A stretch of 64,000 nucleotides of DNA from Ramlibacter sp. (lineage in GTDB: Bacteria; Pseudomonadota; Gammaproteobacteria; Burkholderiales; Burkholderiaceae_C), in contig JAHBZN010000001.1 of the NCBI GenBank assembly GCA_019635415.1, forward strand, positions 62,001 through 126,000, written 5' to 3'. The notes under the pieces are model-generated. The model was not told the origin of the DNA. It made no database searches and saw only the letters and a program-made list of their open reading frames with translations. This document shows positions 21,447 to 29,356 of this stretch, piece by piece (position 1 is the stretch's first letter; the number at the start of each line of letters is the position of its first letter). The translations under genes were made by a program, and so were the position numbers.

Positions 21447-22967
21447 TTATAGCCTGCCCAGTTCGTCGCCCACAAGCCGCACGATCAGCCGGTCCAGGGT
21501 GTCCACCGAATAGTGGCTGACATCGTGAACCGTTTCACGTCCCGGCCCGCTGGAGGGGCGTTGCGCGTCGGCGTAGGTTAGGAACACGAACCGTCCGCCG
21601 GTGTACTGGGCGATCTGCCGCTGGATGTATTCCCCTTGCCGGTCCAGCCCGCTGGCGCCCACGCTGAACACCTTGATGCCCTTGCCCAGGGCCGCCAGCA
21701 TGTCGTCGTCGTAGTACGGGCCTCCATAGTCCAGGTGGGGCGGCGCGTCGGCCAGCAGCAGCACCAGGCGGGTCGTGCCTTCGCCGCGCCAGCTCAGGGC
21801 GTGGACGGTTTCATGGAAGGCCTCGTTCATGGCTTCGGGGTAGTCGCCACCGCCGCCGGCCTGCAGTGCATCGAGCACGCCCTGGAAGGCGCCCAGATCA
21901 TTCGTGAAGTCATGGCTGCGCAGCACGAAGGCGTCGCCGCGGTCGCGGTAGGCCACCAGGCCAAAGCACAGGTCGGGCTGGCTGGGCAGGCGGGCCACCT
22001 CATTGGCGATGCTGCGCAGGCTGGTCTTGAGCTTGTGGATTTCGTCGGCCATGGAGCCCGTGGCATCGATGAGGAACACCAGGTCCAGCCGCGCGCGTTG
22101 CGCCGCACCGGGCTGCTGTGGCAGCACCACTTCCAGCGCGCTTTTCTGTCCGCGCCGGAGTATGCCGTGGGCCAGTTGCCCCTGTTTGCGCACGCTCACG
22201 TCGTACAGGCGCGTATCGTCGCCATCGAAAGCCCGGGGGTGCAACCAGACCCGACCGCCCGTGTCGGTCCGGGCCCACGTCGCGGCGCCATTGGCGGCCT
22301 GCACCGCCACCTCGGCGTCGGCCACCGCGTGGCCCGCGCTGTCACGCACCTCCAGCAGGTAGCGCTCATGGACGTCGCGCGGGCGGTGCGCGACCTGGGT
22401 GCGCCCGCGAAACGCAAGGTATTCACCAAACGCAACGTTGTCGTCCACCATGCCCGCCGTAACCGCCTCGGCGGGGCGAGGGGCGGGCTGCGGCATCACC
22501 GCCTGGGGGGAGAGGGGTGGCGCCGCCCGGCTATCACGGATGCGGTCGGCTGCGCCAGAGCTGCCACCGGCCTTGGCCAGGGCTTCGCTGGCCGCAGCGG
22601 GCCGCGGGGCCCCGGCGGGACTCGGGGTCAGGGCCGGCGTGGCCGGTGGGCCGGCCACGGCCGTTTCGGCCTCCTCGCGGCGCGCACCGGCGGGCGCCGA
22701 CCCGCGGCGCCGGTCGACAGGCGCGTTCTGCATCCCCTGGCCGGGCACCTCGCGGGTCTGGATCGGCCGGGCGCAGTGGCTGGCGGACGGGGCCTGAAAC
22801 TGCGGCCGGGCGGGTGGGGCGACCGGAGGGCTCCATGCCAGAGGTTGCGGATCGGGCCATTGCGGCGCAGGCAGCAAGGGCGGCCGGGCTGTGGCGCTGC
22901 AGGCCGACAGCAGCAACTGCGCCGCGAGCAAGGCGGTCAGGGAGCGGGATGGGAGCTTGGGGTTCAT
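21447..22967 (-). CDS. von Willebrand factor A domain lipoprotein
   Basis: 506 residues from ATG 22967 (GGAGG upstream). Lipoprotein signal LLLSAC; then a long Pro/Ala-rich, presumably disordered stretch (about 25-185), an Ig/carboxypeptidase-regulatory-like domain (HERYLLEVRDSAGHAVADAEVAVQAANG) and a VWA domain (VFLIDATGSMADEI, a MIDAS with DxTGS, then the downstream Thr and Asp). It is divergent from an ECF sigma/anti-sigma pair 121 bases away. VWA lipoproteins next to ECF genes are known in other bacteria (YfbK-like), usually without an assigned role. Confidence 0.75.
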   Translation of the reverse strand: MNPKLPSRSLTALLAAQLLLSACSATARPPLLPAPQWPDPQPLAWSPPVAPPARPQFQAPSASHCARPIQTREVPGQGMQNAPVDRRRGSAPAGARREEAETAVAGPPATPALTPSPAGAPRPAAASEALAKAGGSSGAADRIRDSRAAPPLSPQAVMPQPAPRPAEAVTAGMVDDNVAFGEYLAFRGRTQVAHRPRDVHERYLLEVRDSAGHAVADAEVAVQAANGAATWARTDTGGRVWLHPRAFDGDDTRLYDVSVRKQGQLAHGILRRGQKSALEVVLPQQPGAAQRARLDLVFLIDATGSMADEIHKLKTSLRSIANEVARLPSQPDLCFGLVAYRDRGDAFVLRSHDFTNDLGAFQGVLDALQAGGGGDYPEAMNEAFHETVHALSWRGEGTTRLVLLLADAPPHLDYGGPYYDDDMLAALGKGIKVFSVGASGLDRQGEYIQRQIAQYTGGRFVFLTYADAQRPSSGPGRETVHDVSHYSVDTLDRLIVRLVGDELGRL

Positions 22968-23011
22968 CAAATCCTCCAGAAGTGGTGAAGCTCACACGGT
23001 CCACGCCGTGC

Positions 23012-23037
23012 ACCGGGGTGAAAAAAAGTGCCCCGGT
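23012..23037. other. Inverted repeat in the vWA / sigma factor intergenic region
   Basis: ACCGGGG (23012-23018) and CCCCGGT (23031-23037) form a perfect 7-bp inverted repeat around an A-rich 12-base spacer. It lies midway in the 121-base divergent promoter region and might be an operator or a 5' leader hairpin. Confidence 0.45.
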
Positions 23038-23088
23038 TTAACCCCATGTCACGCGCTGGTCCGTACAACGTGGTGTGAAAATCGGTTC

Positions 23089-23724
23089 ATGCCCTCGTTG
23101 CACGCCATGCCGGACGACCAGCTGATGCTCGCCTACGCCGGTGGGGACGCCGCGGCTTTCGACGTGCTTTATGCGCGCCACGAAGGGGCGCTGTTCCGCT
23201 TTGTGCGCCGGCTGCTGGGCAGCGCGCTGGCGGCGCAGGCCGACGAGGTGTTCCAGGACACCTGGGTGCGCATCATTGGCGCGCGGGCCAGCTACCAGCC
23301 GCAGGGAGCCGGCGCGGGCCAGCCTGGTGCGCGCTGGACCACCTGGGCCTTTGCCATCGCCCACAACGCGGCCATGGACCGGTTGCGTGTGAGCGGCCGC
23401 GAAGTGCCCCTGCCCGAGGCGGGCGAAGACGGCCAGGACCCGATGGAGTGGCTGCAGGCCGCGCTGGACCTGGCGCATCCCTCGACCGAGGACACCGCCT
23501 TCTGGCGTGCGGCCGGGCGCCAGCTGCTGCACTGCCTGGACGAGCTGCCCCCTGCGCAGCGCGCGGCCTTCCTGCTGCACCACGAGGATGGGGCCACGCT
23601 GGAGCAGATGGCGCAGAGCCTCTCGCTGAGCTTTGAGACAGCCAAGAGCCGCCTGCGTTACGCGCTGCAGAAATTGCGCGGCTGCATGCGCGGCTACCTG
23701 TCGGCGCTGGAGCCCGGGCCATGA
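23089..23724 (+). CDS. ECF-type RNA polymerase sigma factor
   Basis: 211 residues from ATG 23089 (MPSLHAMPDDQLM). Region 2 is LYARHEGALFRFVRRLLGS...ADEVFQDTWVRI, followed by WTTWAFAIAHNAAMDRLR; region 4 is LPPAQRAAFLLHHEDGATLEQMAQSLSLSFETAKSRLRYALQ in two conserved blocks. There is no region 1 or 3, as expected for ECF factors. Its stop overlaps the ATG of the next gene, a single-span membrane protein likely to be its anti-sigma factor. Probable autoregulation from the upstream divergent region is inference. Confidence 0.83.
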   Translation: MPSLHAMPDDQLMLAYAGGDAAAFDVLYARHEGALFRFVRRLLGSALAAQADEVFQDTWVRIIGARASYQPQGAGAGQPGARWTTWAFAIAHNAAMDRLRVSGREVPLPEAGEDGQDPMEWLQAALDLAHPSTEDTAFWRAAGRQLLHCLDELPPAQRAAFLLHHEDGATLEQMAQSLSLSFETAKSRLRYALQKLRGCMRGYLSALEPGP

Positions 23725-24725
23725 CGGTGCTGCGCGACGCGCGTCTGGTGCGCGCCCTGGAATTTGCACCCGATCGGTCAGAAGTCCCCGCCAGTTGGAC
23801 GCAGTCAGCTATCAAAAAGATAGCGACCGAAGCGCTGACACGGCCGCCGCAGGCCACGGTGCGTCGGCCGCCCTGGTGGCAGCGGTTCTGGCCGCCGGCC
23901 CTCGGAGGGGGGCCGCGGCCCTGGAATGCCGCACTGGCCACCGTTTTGCTAGCTGGTCTGGTGACCCTGCTGTGGCAGGGCCAGGAACCCCCAGGGGCCC
24001 AGCTCGACGGGCCGGCCGTTGCGGCATTGCCAGAGAAAGGGCGCGCCTCCCAACGTGAATCCCGCGCGGCCCCGGAGCCGGTGGCCGCAGGCGCGGGGCC
24101 TGAAGCACCCCGCGTGCGGCGGGAGCTTGCGCCACCACCGACCCGGCCGCCCGTCCGCGCGAGCCAGCCCAGGCCGCCGGTGGCCGACGCACAGCCCTCG
24201 CCAGCGGCGGAGTCGGCCGCGCCCGACCAGGCGATGGCGCCCGTGGCGCGGGCGCCCGCACCCGTGGCGGCCCCCGCGCCCGTGGCGCCGGCTCCCCCGT
24301 CGGCTGCCGCGGCCCGCTCGGCCCCCATGGCGAAGGCCCTGGGTGGCGCGGTGTCCGGTGCGGCGTCCGATCAGGCGGCGATGGCGTCGCCCAGTGCCTG
24401 GACCGACGTGCTCATCCGCGAAGGCGGCCGCGAACTTCAGCTGCCGCGCGCGCGGGCCGAGCGGCTTGCGGCGCTGTTGCAACCGCTGTGGCCGACGGCG
24501 CAGGACTGGGCGGGCGCCCCCCTGTCACCCGAGGCTGAGTCAGCCACCCTTCAACTGGAGCTGCGGCTGCCCGGCGAAGCCCCGCTCACGCTGGATTTGT
24601 CGGCCCGGCAGGCCCATTGGACCCGGCGCGACGCGGCTGGGTTGCGCCGGATCACGCGGCAGCCCGGACCCGAAGCATTGGCTGCCCTGCACGAGGAAGT
24701 CAGCCGCCTGCTGTCTGCGCGTTGA
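23721..24725 (+). CDS. Probable membrane anti-sigma factor, Pro/Ala-rich
   Basis: 334 residues. A short cytoplasmic N-terminus (about 1-70), one transmembrane helix (WNAALATVLLAGLVTLLWQG, about 74-93), a low-complexity Pro/Ala linker (about 95-220), then a C-terminal domain with EGGRELQLPRARAERLAAL and LRLPGEAPLTLDL. ATGA overlap with the sigma gene supports an anti-sigma role, though no zinc-finger ZAS motif is present. Residues 21-35 are encoded by a copy of the dispersed 43-nt repeat. Confidence 0.6.
   Translation: MTVLRDARLVRALEFAPDRSEVPASWTQSAIKKIATEALTRPPQATVRRPPWWQRFWPPALGGGPRPWNAALATVLLAGLVTLLWQGQEPPGAQLDGPAVAALPEKGRASQRESRAAPEPVAAGAGPEAPRVRRELAPPPTRPPVRASQPRPPVADAQPSPAAESAAPDQAMAPVARAPAPVAAPAPVAPAPPSAAAARSAPMAKALGGAVSGAASDQAAMASPSAWTDVLIREGGRELQLPRARAERLAALLQPLWPTAQDWAGAPLSPEAESATLQLELRLPGEAPLTLDLSARQAHWTRRDAAGLRRITRQPGPEALAALHEEVSRLLSAR
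23782..23824 (+). repeat. 43-nt dispersed repeat, copy E, inside a coding sequence
   Basis: Starts AAGTCCCCGCCAG, GCTA at positions 27-30, ends GATAGC; GCTATC-AAAAA-GATAGC is a perfect hairpin. It is read in frame as EVPASWTQSAIKKIA by the probable anti-sigma gene. Confidence 0.65.
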
Positions 24726-24753
24726 GCGACCCCTTTCGCTCGGGCACGGGCCC

Positions 24754-25533
24754 TCAGTTGTGCGTGAAGGCGGCCTTGCGCTTGTTCACGAAGGCGTCCA
24801 TGCCTTCCTTCTGGTCGCTGGTGGCAAACAGTGCATGGAACAGCCGGCGCTCGAACATCACGCCGTCGGACAGGCCTGATTCGAAGGCCCGGTTGACCGA
24901 CTCCTTGGCAGCCATCACCGCGATCTGCGAGTAGTCGCAGATCATCAGCGCCGCGCCCAGGGCCTCGTCCATCATCTTGTCCAGCGGGACCACGCGGCTG
25001 ACGAGGCCGGCGCGCTCGGCTTCGCTGGCGTCCATCATGCGGCCGGTCAGCGCCATGTCCATGGCCTTGGACTTGCCCACGGCGCGGGGCAGACGCTGCG
25101 TGCCGCCCGCGCCGGGAATGATGCCGAGCTTGATCTCGGGCTGGCCAAACTTCGCGTTGTCAGCCGCGATGATGAAGTCGCACATCATGGCCAGCTCACA
25201 GCCCCCACCGAGTGCAAAGCCACTCACTGCCGCGATCACCGGCTTGCGCACGCTCCGGATGGTCTCCCAGTTGCGCGTGATGTAGTCGCCCTTGTAGACA
25301 TCAGCGAAGCTGTAGGTGGCCATGGCGCCGATGTCCGCGCCCGCGGCGAACGCCTTCTCGCTGCCGGTGACGATCATGCAGCCGATGGCCGCGTCGGCAT
25401 CAAACGCCTTGAGCGCGGCGCCCAGCTCGTCCATCAACTGGTTGTTCAGCGCATTGAGCTGCTTGGGGCGGTTGAGCGTGACCACCCCCACCTTGCCGCC
25501 TTCGGTGCGGACGTCAATCAGTTCGTAGGCCAT
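24754..25533 (-). CDS. Enoyl-CoA hydratase/isomerase (crotonase)
   Basis: 259 residues from ATG 25533. Both catalytic glutamates of a true hydratase are present ([14 protein letters not shown] and [20 protein letters not shown]), as is the oxyanion-hole glycine stretch ([11 protein letters not shown]). The gene is divergent from paaG across a shared 32-bp palindromic operator, so it probably serves phenylacetyl-CoA degradation as a PaaF-like 2,3-dehydroadipyl-CoA hydratase. It could also be a general short-chain hydratase. The upstream in-frame ATG at 25578 lies in the promoter region. Confidence 0.85.
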   Translation of the reverse strand: MAYELIDVRTEGGKVGVVTLNRPKQLNALNNQLMDELGAALKAFDADAAIGCMIVTGSEKAFAAGADIGAMATYSFADVYKGDYITRNWETIRSVRKPVIAAVSGFALGGGCELAMMCDFIIAADNAKFGQPEIKLGIIPGAGGTQRLPRAVGKSKAMDMALTGRMMDASEAERAGLVSRVVPLDKMMDEALGAALMICDYSQIAVMAAKESVNRAFESGLSDGVMFERRLFHALFATSDQKEGMDAFVNKRKAAFTHN

Positions 25534-25583
25534 GGCGATTTCCTCGTTTTCTGTTGCAATGGCGTTGACTATACCCAAGGGAA

Positions 25584-25615
25584 AACATTAACCGACCAAT
25601 CGGTCGGTTAATGTT
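25584..25615. promoter_or_regulatory. 32-bp palindromic operator between divergent crotonase genes (PaaR-type)
   Basis: AACATTAACCGACC (25584-25597) and GGTCGGTTAATGTT (25602-25615) are exact reverse complements around AATC. The site ends 23 bases before the paaG ATG. The shape and the ACCGACC/GGTCGGT core are typical of TetR-family operators, and TetR-type PaaR represses phenylacetate genes in betaproteobacteria. The regulator gene is not in the window. Confidence 0.75.
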
Positions 25616-25638
25616 AGAGTCGCACCCAGGAGACCCAC

Positions 25639-26463
25639 ATGACCGCAGAAACGACCGCCGCCGACCCCACGGTGCTGTACGCCGCGCACGGCGCCGTGGC
25701 GCTGATCACGCTGAACCGGCCGCAGGCGCTGAACAGCTTCACGCGCCAGATGCACAAGGACCTGTGGGCCGCGCTGGACCGCGCCGAGGCCGACGCGGCG
25801 ATCCGCGCCATCGTGCTCACCGGTGCCGGACGGGGCTTTTGCGCGGGCGCCGACCTGTCCGAGTTCGACTTCGAACCGGGAGCTGACCTGGTCCAGCGTG
25901 CCGATCCCGGGCCGGTGATCGAGCAGGCGTTCAACCCGACCGCGCGCCGCCTGGTGAGCCTGCGCATGCCGGTGATCGCGGCGGTCAATGGCGTGGCAGC
26001 GGGTGCCGGGGCCTCGGTTGCCATGTGCTGCGACATCGCGATTGCCTGTGGGGGCGCCAGCTTCATCCAGGCCTTCAGCAAGATCGGGCTCATCCCCGAC
26101 GCCGGCAGCAGCTGGCTGCTGCCGCAGCGCGTGGGCATGGCGCGCGCGCTGGCGCTGGCCATGACCGGTGACAAGCTGCCGGCGGCCCAGGCCAAGGAGT
26201 GGGGCCTGATCTGGGACGTGGTCGAGGGCGGCGCGGACGAGTGCGTGGCCGCGGCCATGGCGCTGGCCCAGAAGCTCGCGGCCATGCCGACCCGGGCGCT
26301 GGTGGCCACGCGCCACCTGCTGCGCGATGGCGTGCTGCGGGACTTCCCGGCCCAGCTCGACGCGGAGCGCGACACCCAGTCGGCGATGGGCAAGACCCAC
26401 GACTACATCGAAGGCGTCACGGCCTTCCTGCAGAAGCGCCCGGCGCAATTCAGGGGCGAGTGA
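25639..26463 (+). CDS. paaG: 2-(1,2-epoxy-1,2-dihydrophenyl)acetyl-CoA isomerase PaaG
   Basis: 274 residues of the crotonase fold. It lacks the first hydratase Glu (VAAGAGASVAMCCD) but has the PaaG-type acidic residue in FSKIGLIPDAGSSWLLP. Substrate-side loop GFCAGADLSEF is present. In the aerobic phenylacetate pathway it turns the ring-1,2-epoxide into the oxepin. First gene of a tight paaG-paaI-paaK set; an AGGAGA ribosome site and the palindromic operator lie just upstream. Confidence 0.88.
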   Translation: MTAETTAADPTVLYAAHGAVALITLNRPQALNSFTRQMHKDLWAALDRAEADAAIRAIVLTGAGRGFCAGADLSEFDFEPGADLVQRADPGPVIEQAFNPTARRLVSLRMPVIAAVNGVAAGAGASVAMCCDIAIACGGASFIQAFSKIGLIPDAGSSWLLPQRVGMARALALAMTGDKLPAAQAKEWGLIWDVVEGGADECVAAAMALAQKLAAMPTRALVATRHLLRDGVLRDFPAQLDAERDTQSAMGKTHDYIEGVTAFLQKRPAQFRGE

Positions 26464-26465
26464 GC

Positions 26466-26903
26466 ATGGACGCCAAGCTCCTGGCCCGCAAGGTGGGCGA
26501 CGCGATGTTTGCCGAGGATTCGGCCTCCAAAGACACCATGGGGATGGAACTGGTCAGCTGCGAGCCCGGGCGCGCCGTGCTGCGCATGGCCGTGACCGAG
26601 CGGCACCTGAACGGCCACCGGATCTGCCACGGCGGCTTCATCTTCACGCTGGCCGATTCGACCTTTGCCTTCGCCTGCAACAGCCACAACAAGGTGACGG
26701 TGGCGGCCGGTTGCAGCATAGAGTTCCTGCGCCCCGGCCAGCTGGGCGACCTGCTGACCTGCGAGGGACTGGAGCAGACGCTGTCGGGTCGCCACGGTAT
26801 CTACGACATGAAGGTCACCAACCAGCGCGGCGAGGTGGTGGCATTGTTCCGCGGCAAGAGCACCAGCATTGCGGGCACCGTGGTGCCCGAGGAGTCAGCA
26901 TGA
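26466..26903 (+). CDS. paaI: Phenylacetate-pathway acyl-CoA thioesterase PaaI
   Basis: 145 residues, a single hot-dog domain with the family signature HLNGHRICHGGFIFTLADSTFAFA, whose Asp is catalytic in PaaI. It begins three bases after the paaG stop and its end overlaps the paaK start (ATGA). PaaI hydrolyses ring-hydroxylated or dead-end CoA esters and so frees trapped CoA (known for the family). Length is normal. Confidence 0.9.
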   Translation: MDAKLLARKVGDAMFAEDSASKDTMGMELVSCEPGRAVLRMAVTERHLNGHRICHGGFIFTLADSTFAFACNSHNKVTVAAGCSIEFLRPGQLGDLLTCEGLEQTLSGRHGIYDMKVTNQRGEVVALFRGKSTSIAGTVVPEESA

Positions 26904-28195
26904 AAAGCTTCGCGCTTGAACCGATCGAAAAAGCCAGCATCGACGAGCTGCGCAGCCTGCAGCTCAAGCGTCTGCGCGCCACGCTGCGCCACGCCTACGC
27001 CCATTCACCGGTGTACCGGGCCAAGTTCGACGCTGCCGGTGTGCACCCTGACGACTGCCGCTCGCTGGCCGATCTGTCGAAGTTTCCGTTCACCACCAAG
27101 AAGGACCTGCGCGACAGCTACCCGTTTGGCATGTTCGCCGTGCCGCGCGAGCAGTGCGCCCGCATCCACGCGTCCAGCGGAACCACGGGCAAGCCCACGG
27201 TGGTGGGGTACACGCAGAAGGACATCGACACCTGGGCGCACGTCATGGCGCGCAGCATCCGCGCCAGTGGCGCCCGTCCGGGCGACCTGGTGCATGTGAG
27301 CTATGGCTACGGCCTGTTCACCGGTGGCCTGGGCGCGCACTACGGCGCCGAAAAGCTGGGCCTCACTGTGGTCCCGGTTTCGGGCGGCCAGACCGAGCGG
27401 CAGGTGCAACTGATCGCTGATTTCAGGCCCGACATCATCATGGTCACGCCCAGCTACATGCTGGCGATCGCCGACGAGTTCGAGCGCCAGGGGCTCAAGC
27501 CAGCGGAGTCCAGCCTGCGCCTTGGCATCTTCGGCGCCGAGCCCTGGACCAACGACATGCGCGCGGCCATCGAGCAGCGCATGGGCATGGACGCCGTGGA
27601 CATCTATGGCCTGAGCGAGGTCATGGGCCCCGGAGTGGCCAACGAATGCGTGGAGACCAAGGACGGGCCGACCATCTGGGAAGACCATTTCTATCCCGAG
27701 ATCATCAACCCCGACACGGGTGAACCGGTGGCGGATGGCGAACTGGGTGAGCTGGTGTTCACCAGCCTGACCAAGGAGGCGCTGCCCATCATCCGTTACC
27801 GCACACGGGACCTGACCCGCCTGCTGCCCGGCACGGCGCGCACGATGCGTCGCATGGAAAAGATCACCGGCCGCAGCGACGACATGATGATCGTGCGGGG
27901 TGTCAACGTGTTTCCCACGCAGATCGAGGAACTGATCCTCAAGCGGCCGGAACTGGCACCGCACTACCAGTGCGTGCTGACGCGCGAGGGGCCGATGGAC
28001 GAGCTCACCGTGGTGGTCGAGACGCGCCACGGCACCGAACCCGATTCATCCGCCGCGCGCATGGCTGCCCAGACCCTGCAGCATGAAATCAAGACCTACA
28101 TCGGCAGCAGCGCCAGGATCGAGCTGCGCGCCGAAGGCGGCGTGGAACGCAGCCTGGGCAAGGCCAAGCGCGTGGTCGACCTGCGAAAGCGCTGA
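26900..28195 (+). CDS. paaK: Phenylacetate-CoA ligase
   Basis: 431 residues, ANL-superfamily adenylating enzyme: ASSGTTGKPTVVGYT (ATP loop), YGYGLFTGGLGAHYGAE, EPWTNDMR, DIYGLSEVMGPGVANEC, and RTRDLTRL with GRSDDMMIVRGVNVFPTQIE near the C-terminal hinge. It activates phenylacetate to phenylacetyl-CoA, the first step of the pathway. ATGA overlap with paaI. The paaABCDE oxygenase genes are not in this window. Confidence 0.93.
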   Translation: MKSFALEPIEKASIDELRSLQLKRLRATLRHAYAHSPVYRAKFDAAGVHPDDCRSLADLSKFPFTTKKDLRDSYPFGMFAVPREQCARIHASSGTTGKPTVVGYTQKDIDTWAHVMARSIRASGARPGDLVHVSYGYGLFTGGLGAHYGAEKLGLTVVPVSGGQTERQVQLIADFRPDIIMVTPSYMLAIADEFERQGLKPAESSLRLGIFGAEPWTNDMRAAIEQRMGMDAVDIYGLSEVMGPGVANECVETKDGPTIWEDHFYPEIINPDTGEPVADGELGELVFTSLTKEALPIIRYRTRDLTRLLPGTARTMRRMEKITGRSDDMMIVRGVNVFPTQIEELILKRPELAPHYQCVLTREGPMDELTVVVETRHGTEPDSSAARMAAQTLQHEIKTYIGSSARIELRAEGGVERSLGKAKRVVDLRKR

Positions 28196-28222
28196 CAGCC
28201 CCGCCGGCGGCCGGTGCGGCGT

Positions 28223-29356
28223 TCAGCGCTGCTCGATCTTTTCGACCAGCAGGTCGAGCCAGATCTCCTTGCCCTGATTGATGCGGATGCGCACCGGCAG
28301 GTATTGCAGGCTGGGCGCGAACCACATCTCGGCCGTGATGTTGCCCCGGGGCTGTGCCGTGGGACGGGGCACCAGGTGAAAGGCCTGCACCGGACCGAGC
28401 TGGGGTGTCTGCAGGGTGACCTGCTCGGTGATGTCATAGGTCCACAGGTCCAGTCCGCCGGGGCGGGCCATCCAGAAGCTGATGGCGCGGCCGACCTCCA
28501 GCGGCTCCAGGCCGCTGGCAAAGCGATGGCTCAGGTCGACGAACTGGCTGGCCGTGTCCTGCACCCCGGCCGGACGCGGCAGCCGGCGCCCCCCTTCAAG
28601 AGACAGCTGCTGCTCCCCCAGCCGCACCACGCGTGACTTGCCGCGGCGTGTTTCCTCATAGGCATCGGGGTGCAGGCTGTCGGGCCTCGCCACGCCCTGG
28701 CTGGTCATGGCGAGGCTGGCAAAGGGGCCGATGTCGATCTCGATGCGCACCTGGTAGCGTTCGGCTTCGCGTTGCCACTGCACGCGCGCATCGCCATACA
28801 GCTCGCCGCGGAACCAGCCGCGCAGCTGGTAGCTCAACCGGGTGTCCGCTGGCCAGCTCGCCAGCGGATCGGTCGGGGGCGAGACGTCGGCGGGCGGGGT
28901 GGGAGCCTCCGGCACCGCCGGCTCCCGGGCGGCCACGGCGGGCTCGGCCGGCGGCTGGGGCGTTGCTTCCGGCGCCGGCAGGGGGGACGGCCGTTCAGAC
29001 GGCGGTGCCGGAGGTGGCGTGGCCGTTCCCTCGGGTGCTGCGGGCGGGAGGGCTTCGGAGGGTGTGCCTGGCGTTGTCGTGGTCGTGGTCGCCACCGTGG
29101 CTGTCGCCTGTGGCGCTATTGAAACCATAGCGGACGGTGGCCGTCTGGCCTGGGCTACAGGCACTTTGGGCTTGATTCGCGGCGGGGCGACAGGCGGTGC
29201 GGGGGTGTTGGGCGTGATCAGGCGCGTGAGCAGCGGCGCTGTCATCGGGCGCAGCGTATCGGCCGCCAGCCAGTGGCGCGAGATCCAGTCCAGCGCTGCG
29301 CCATGCGCCGCGAGGACCGCCAGAACCAGGGCGATCAGTCGCGCGCGGCGAGCCAC
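28223..29356 (-). CDS. DUF3108 domain protein with N-terminal membrane anchor
   Basis: 377 residues from a GTG at 29356 (VARRARLIALVLAVLAAHGA), chosen because it gives a membrane anchor and no ATG precedes it; the first ATG would remove the anchor. A Pro/Ala/Thr-rich linker (about 48-165) precedes a beta-rich C-terminal DUF3108 domain (LSYQLRGWFRGELYGDARVQW through MWFAPSLQYLPVRIRI). Function of the domain is not established; it is thought to act in the periplasm. It overlaps the M61 peptidase gene end by 22 bases. Residues 67-81 come from repeat copy F. Confidence 0.7.
   Translation of the reverse strand: MARRARLIALVLAVLAAHGAALDWISRHWLAADTLRPMTAPLLTRLITPNTPAPPVAPPRIKPKVPVAQARRPPSAMVSIAPQATATVATTTTTTPGTPSEALPPAAPEGTATPPPAPPSERPSPLPAPEATPQPPAEPAVAAREPAVPEAPTPPADVSPPTDPLASWPADTRLSYQLRGWFRGELYGDARVQWQREAERYQVRIEIDIGPFASLAMTSQGVARPDSLHPDAYEETRRGKSRVVRLGEQQLSLEGGRRLPRPAGVQDTASQFVDLSHRFASGLEPLEVGRAISFWMARPGGLDLWTYDITEQVTLQTPQLGPVQAFHLVPRPTAQPRGNITAEMWFAPSLQYLPVRIRINQGKEIWLDLLVEKIEQR
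29115..29157 (-). repeat. 43-nt dispersed repeat, copy F, inside a coding sequence
   Basis: On the minus strand it starts TAGCCCAGGCCAG, has GCTA at positions 27-30 and ends AATAGC. It is translated as VAQARRPPSAMVSIA in the linker of the DUF3108 protein, in the same repeat phase used by copy E. Confidence 0.7.
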
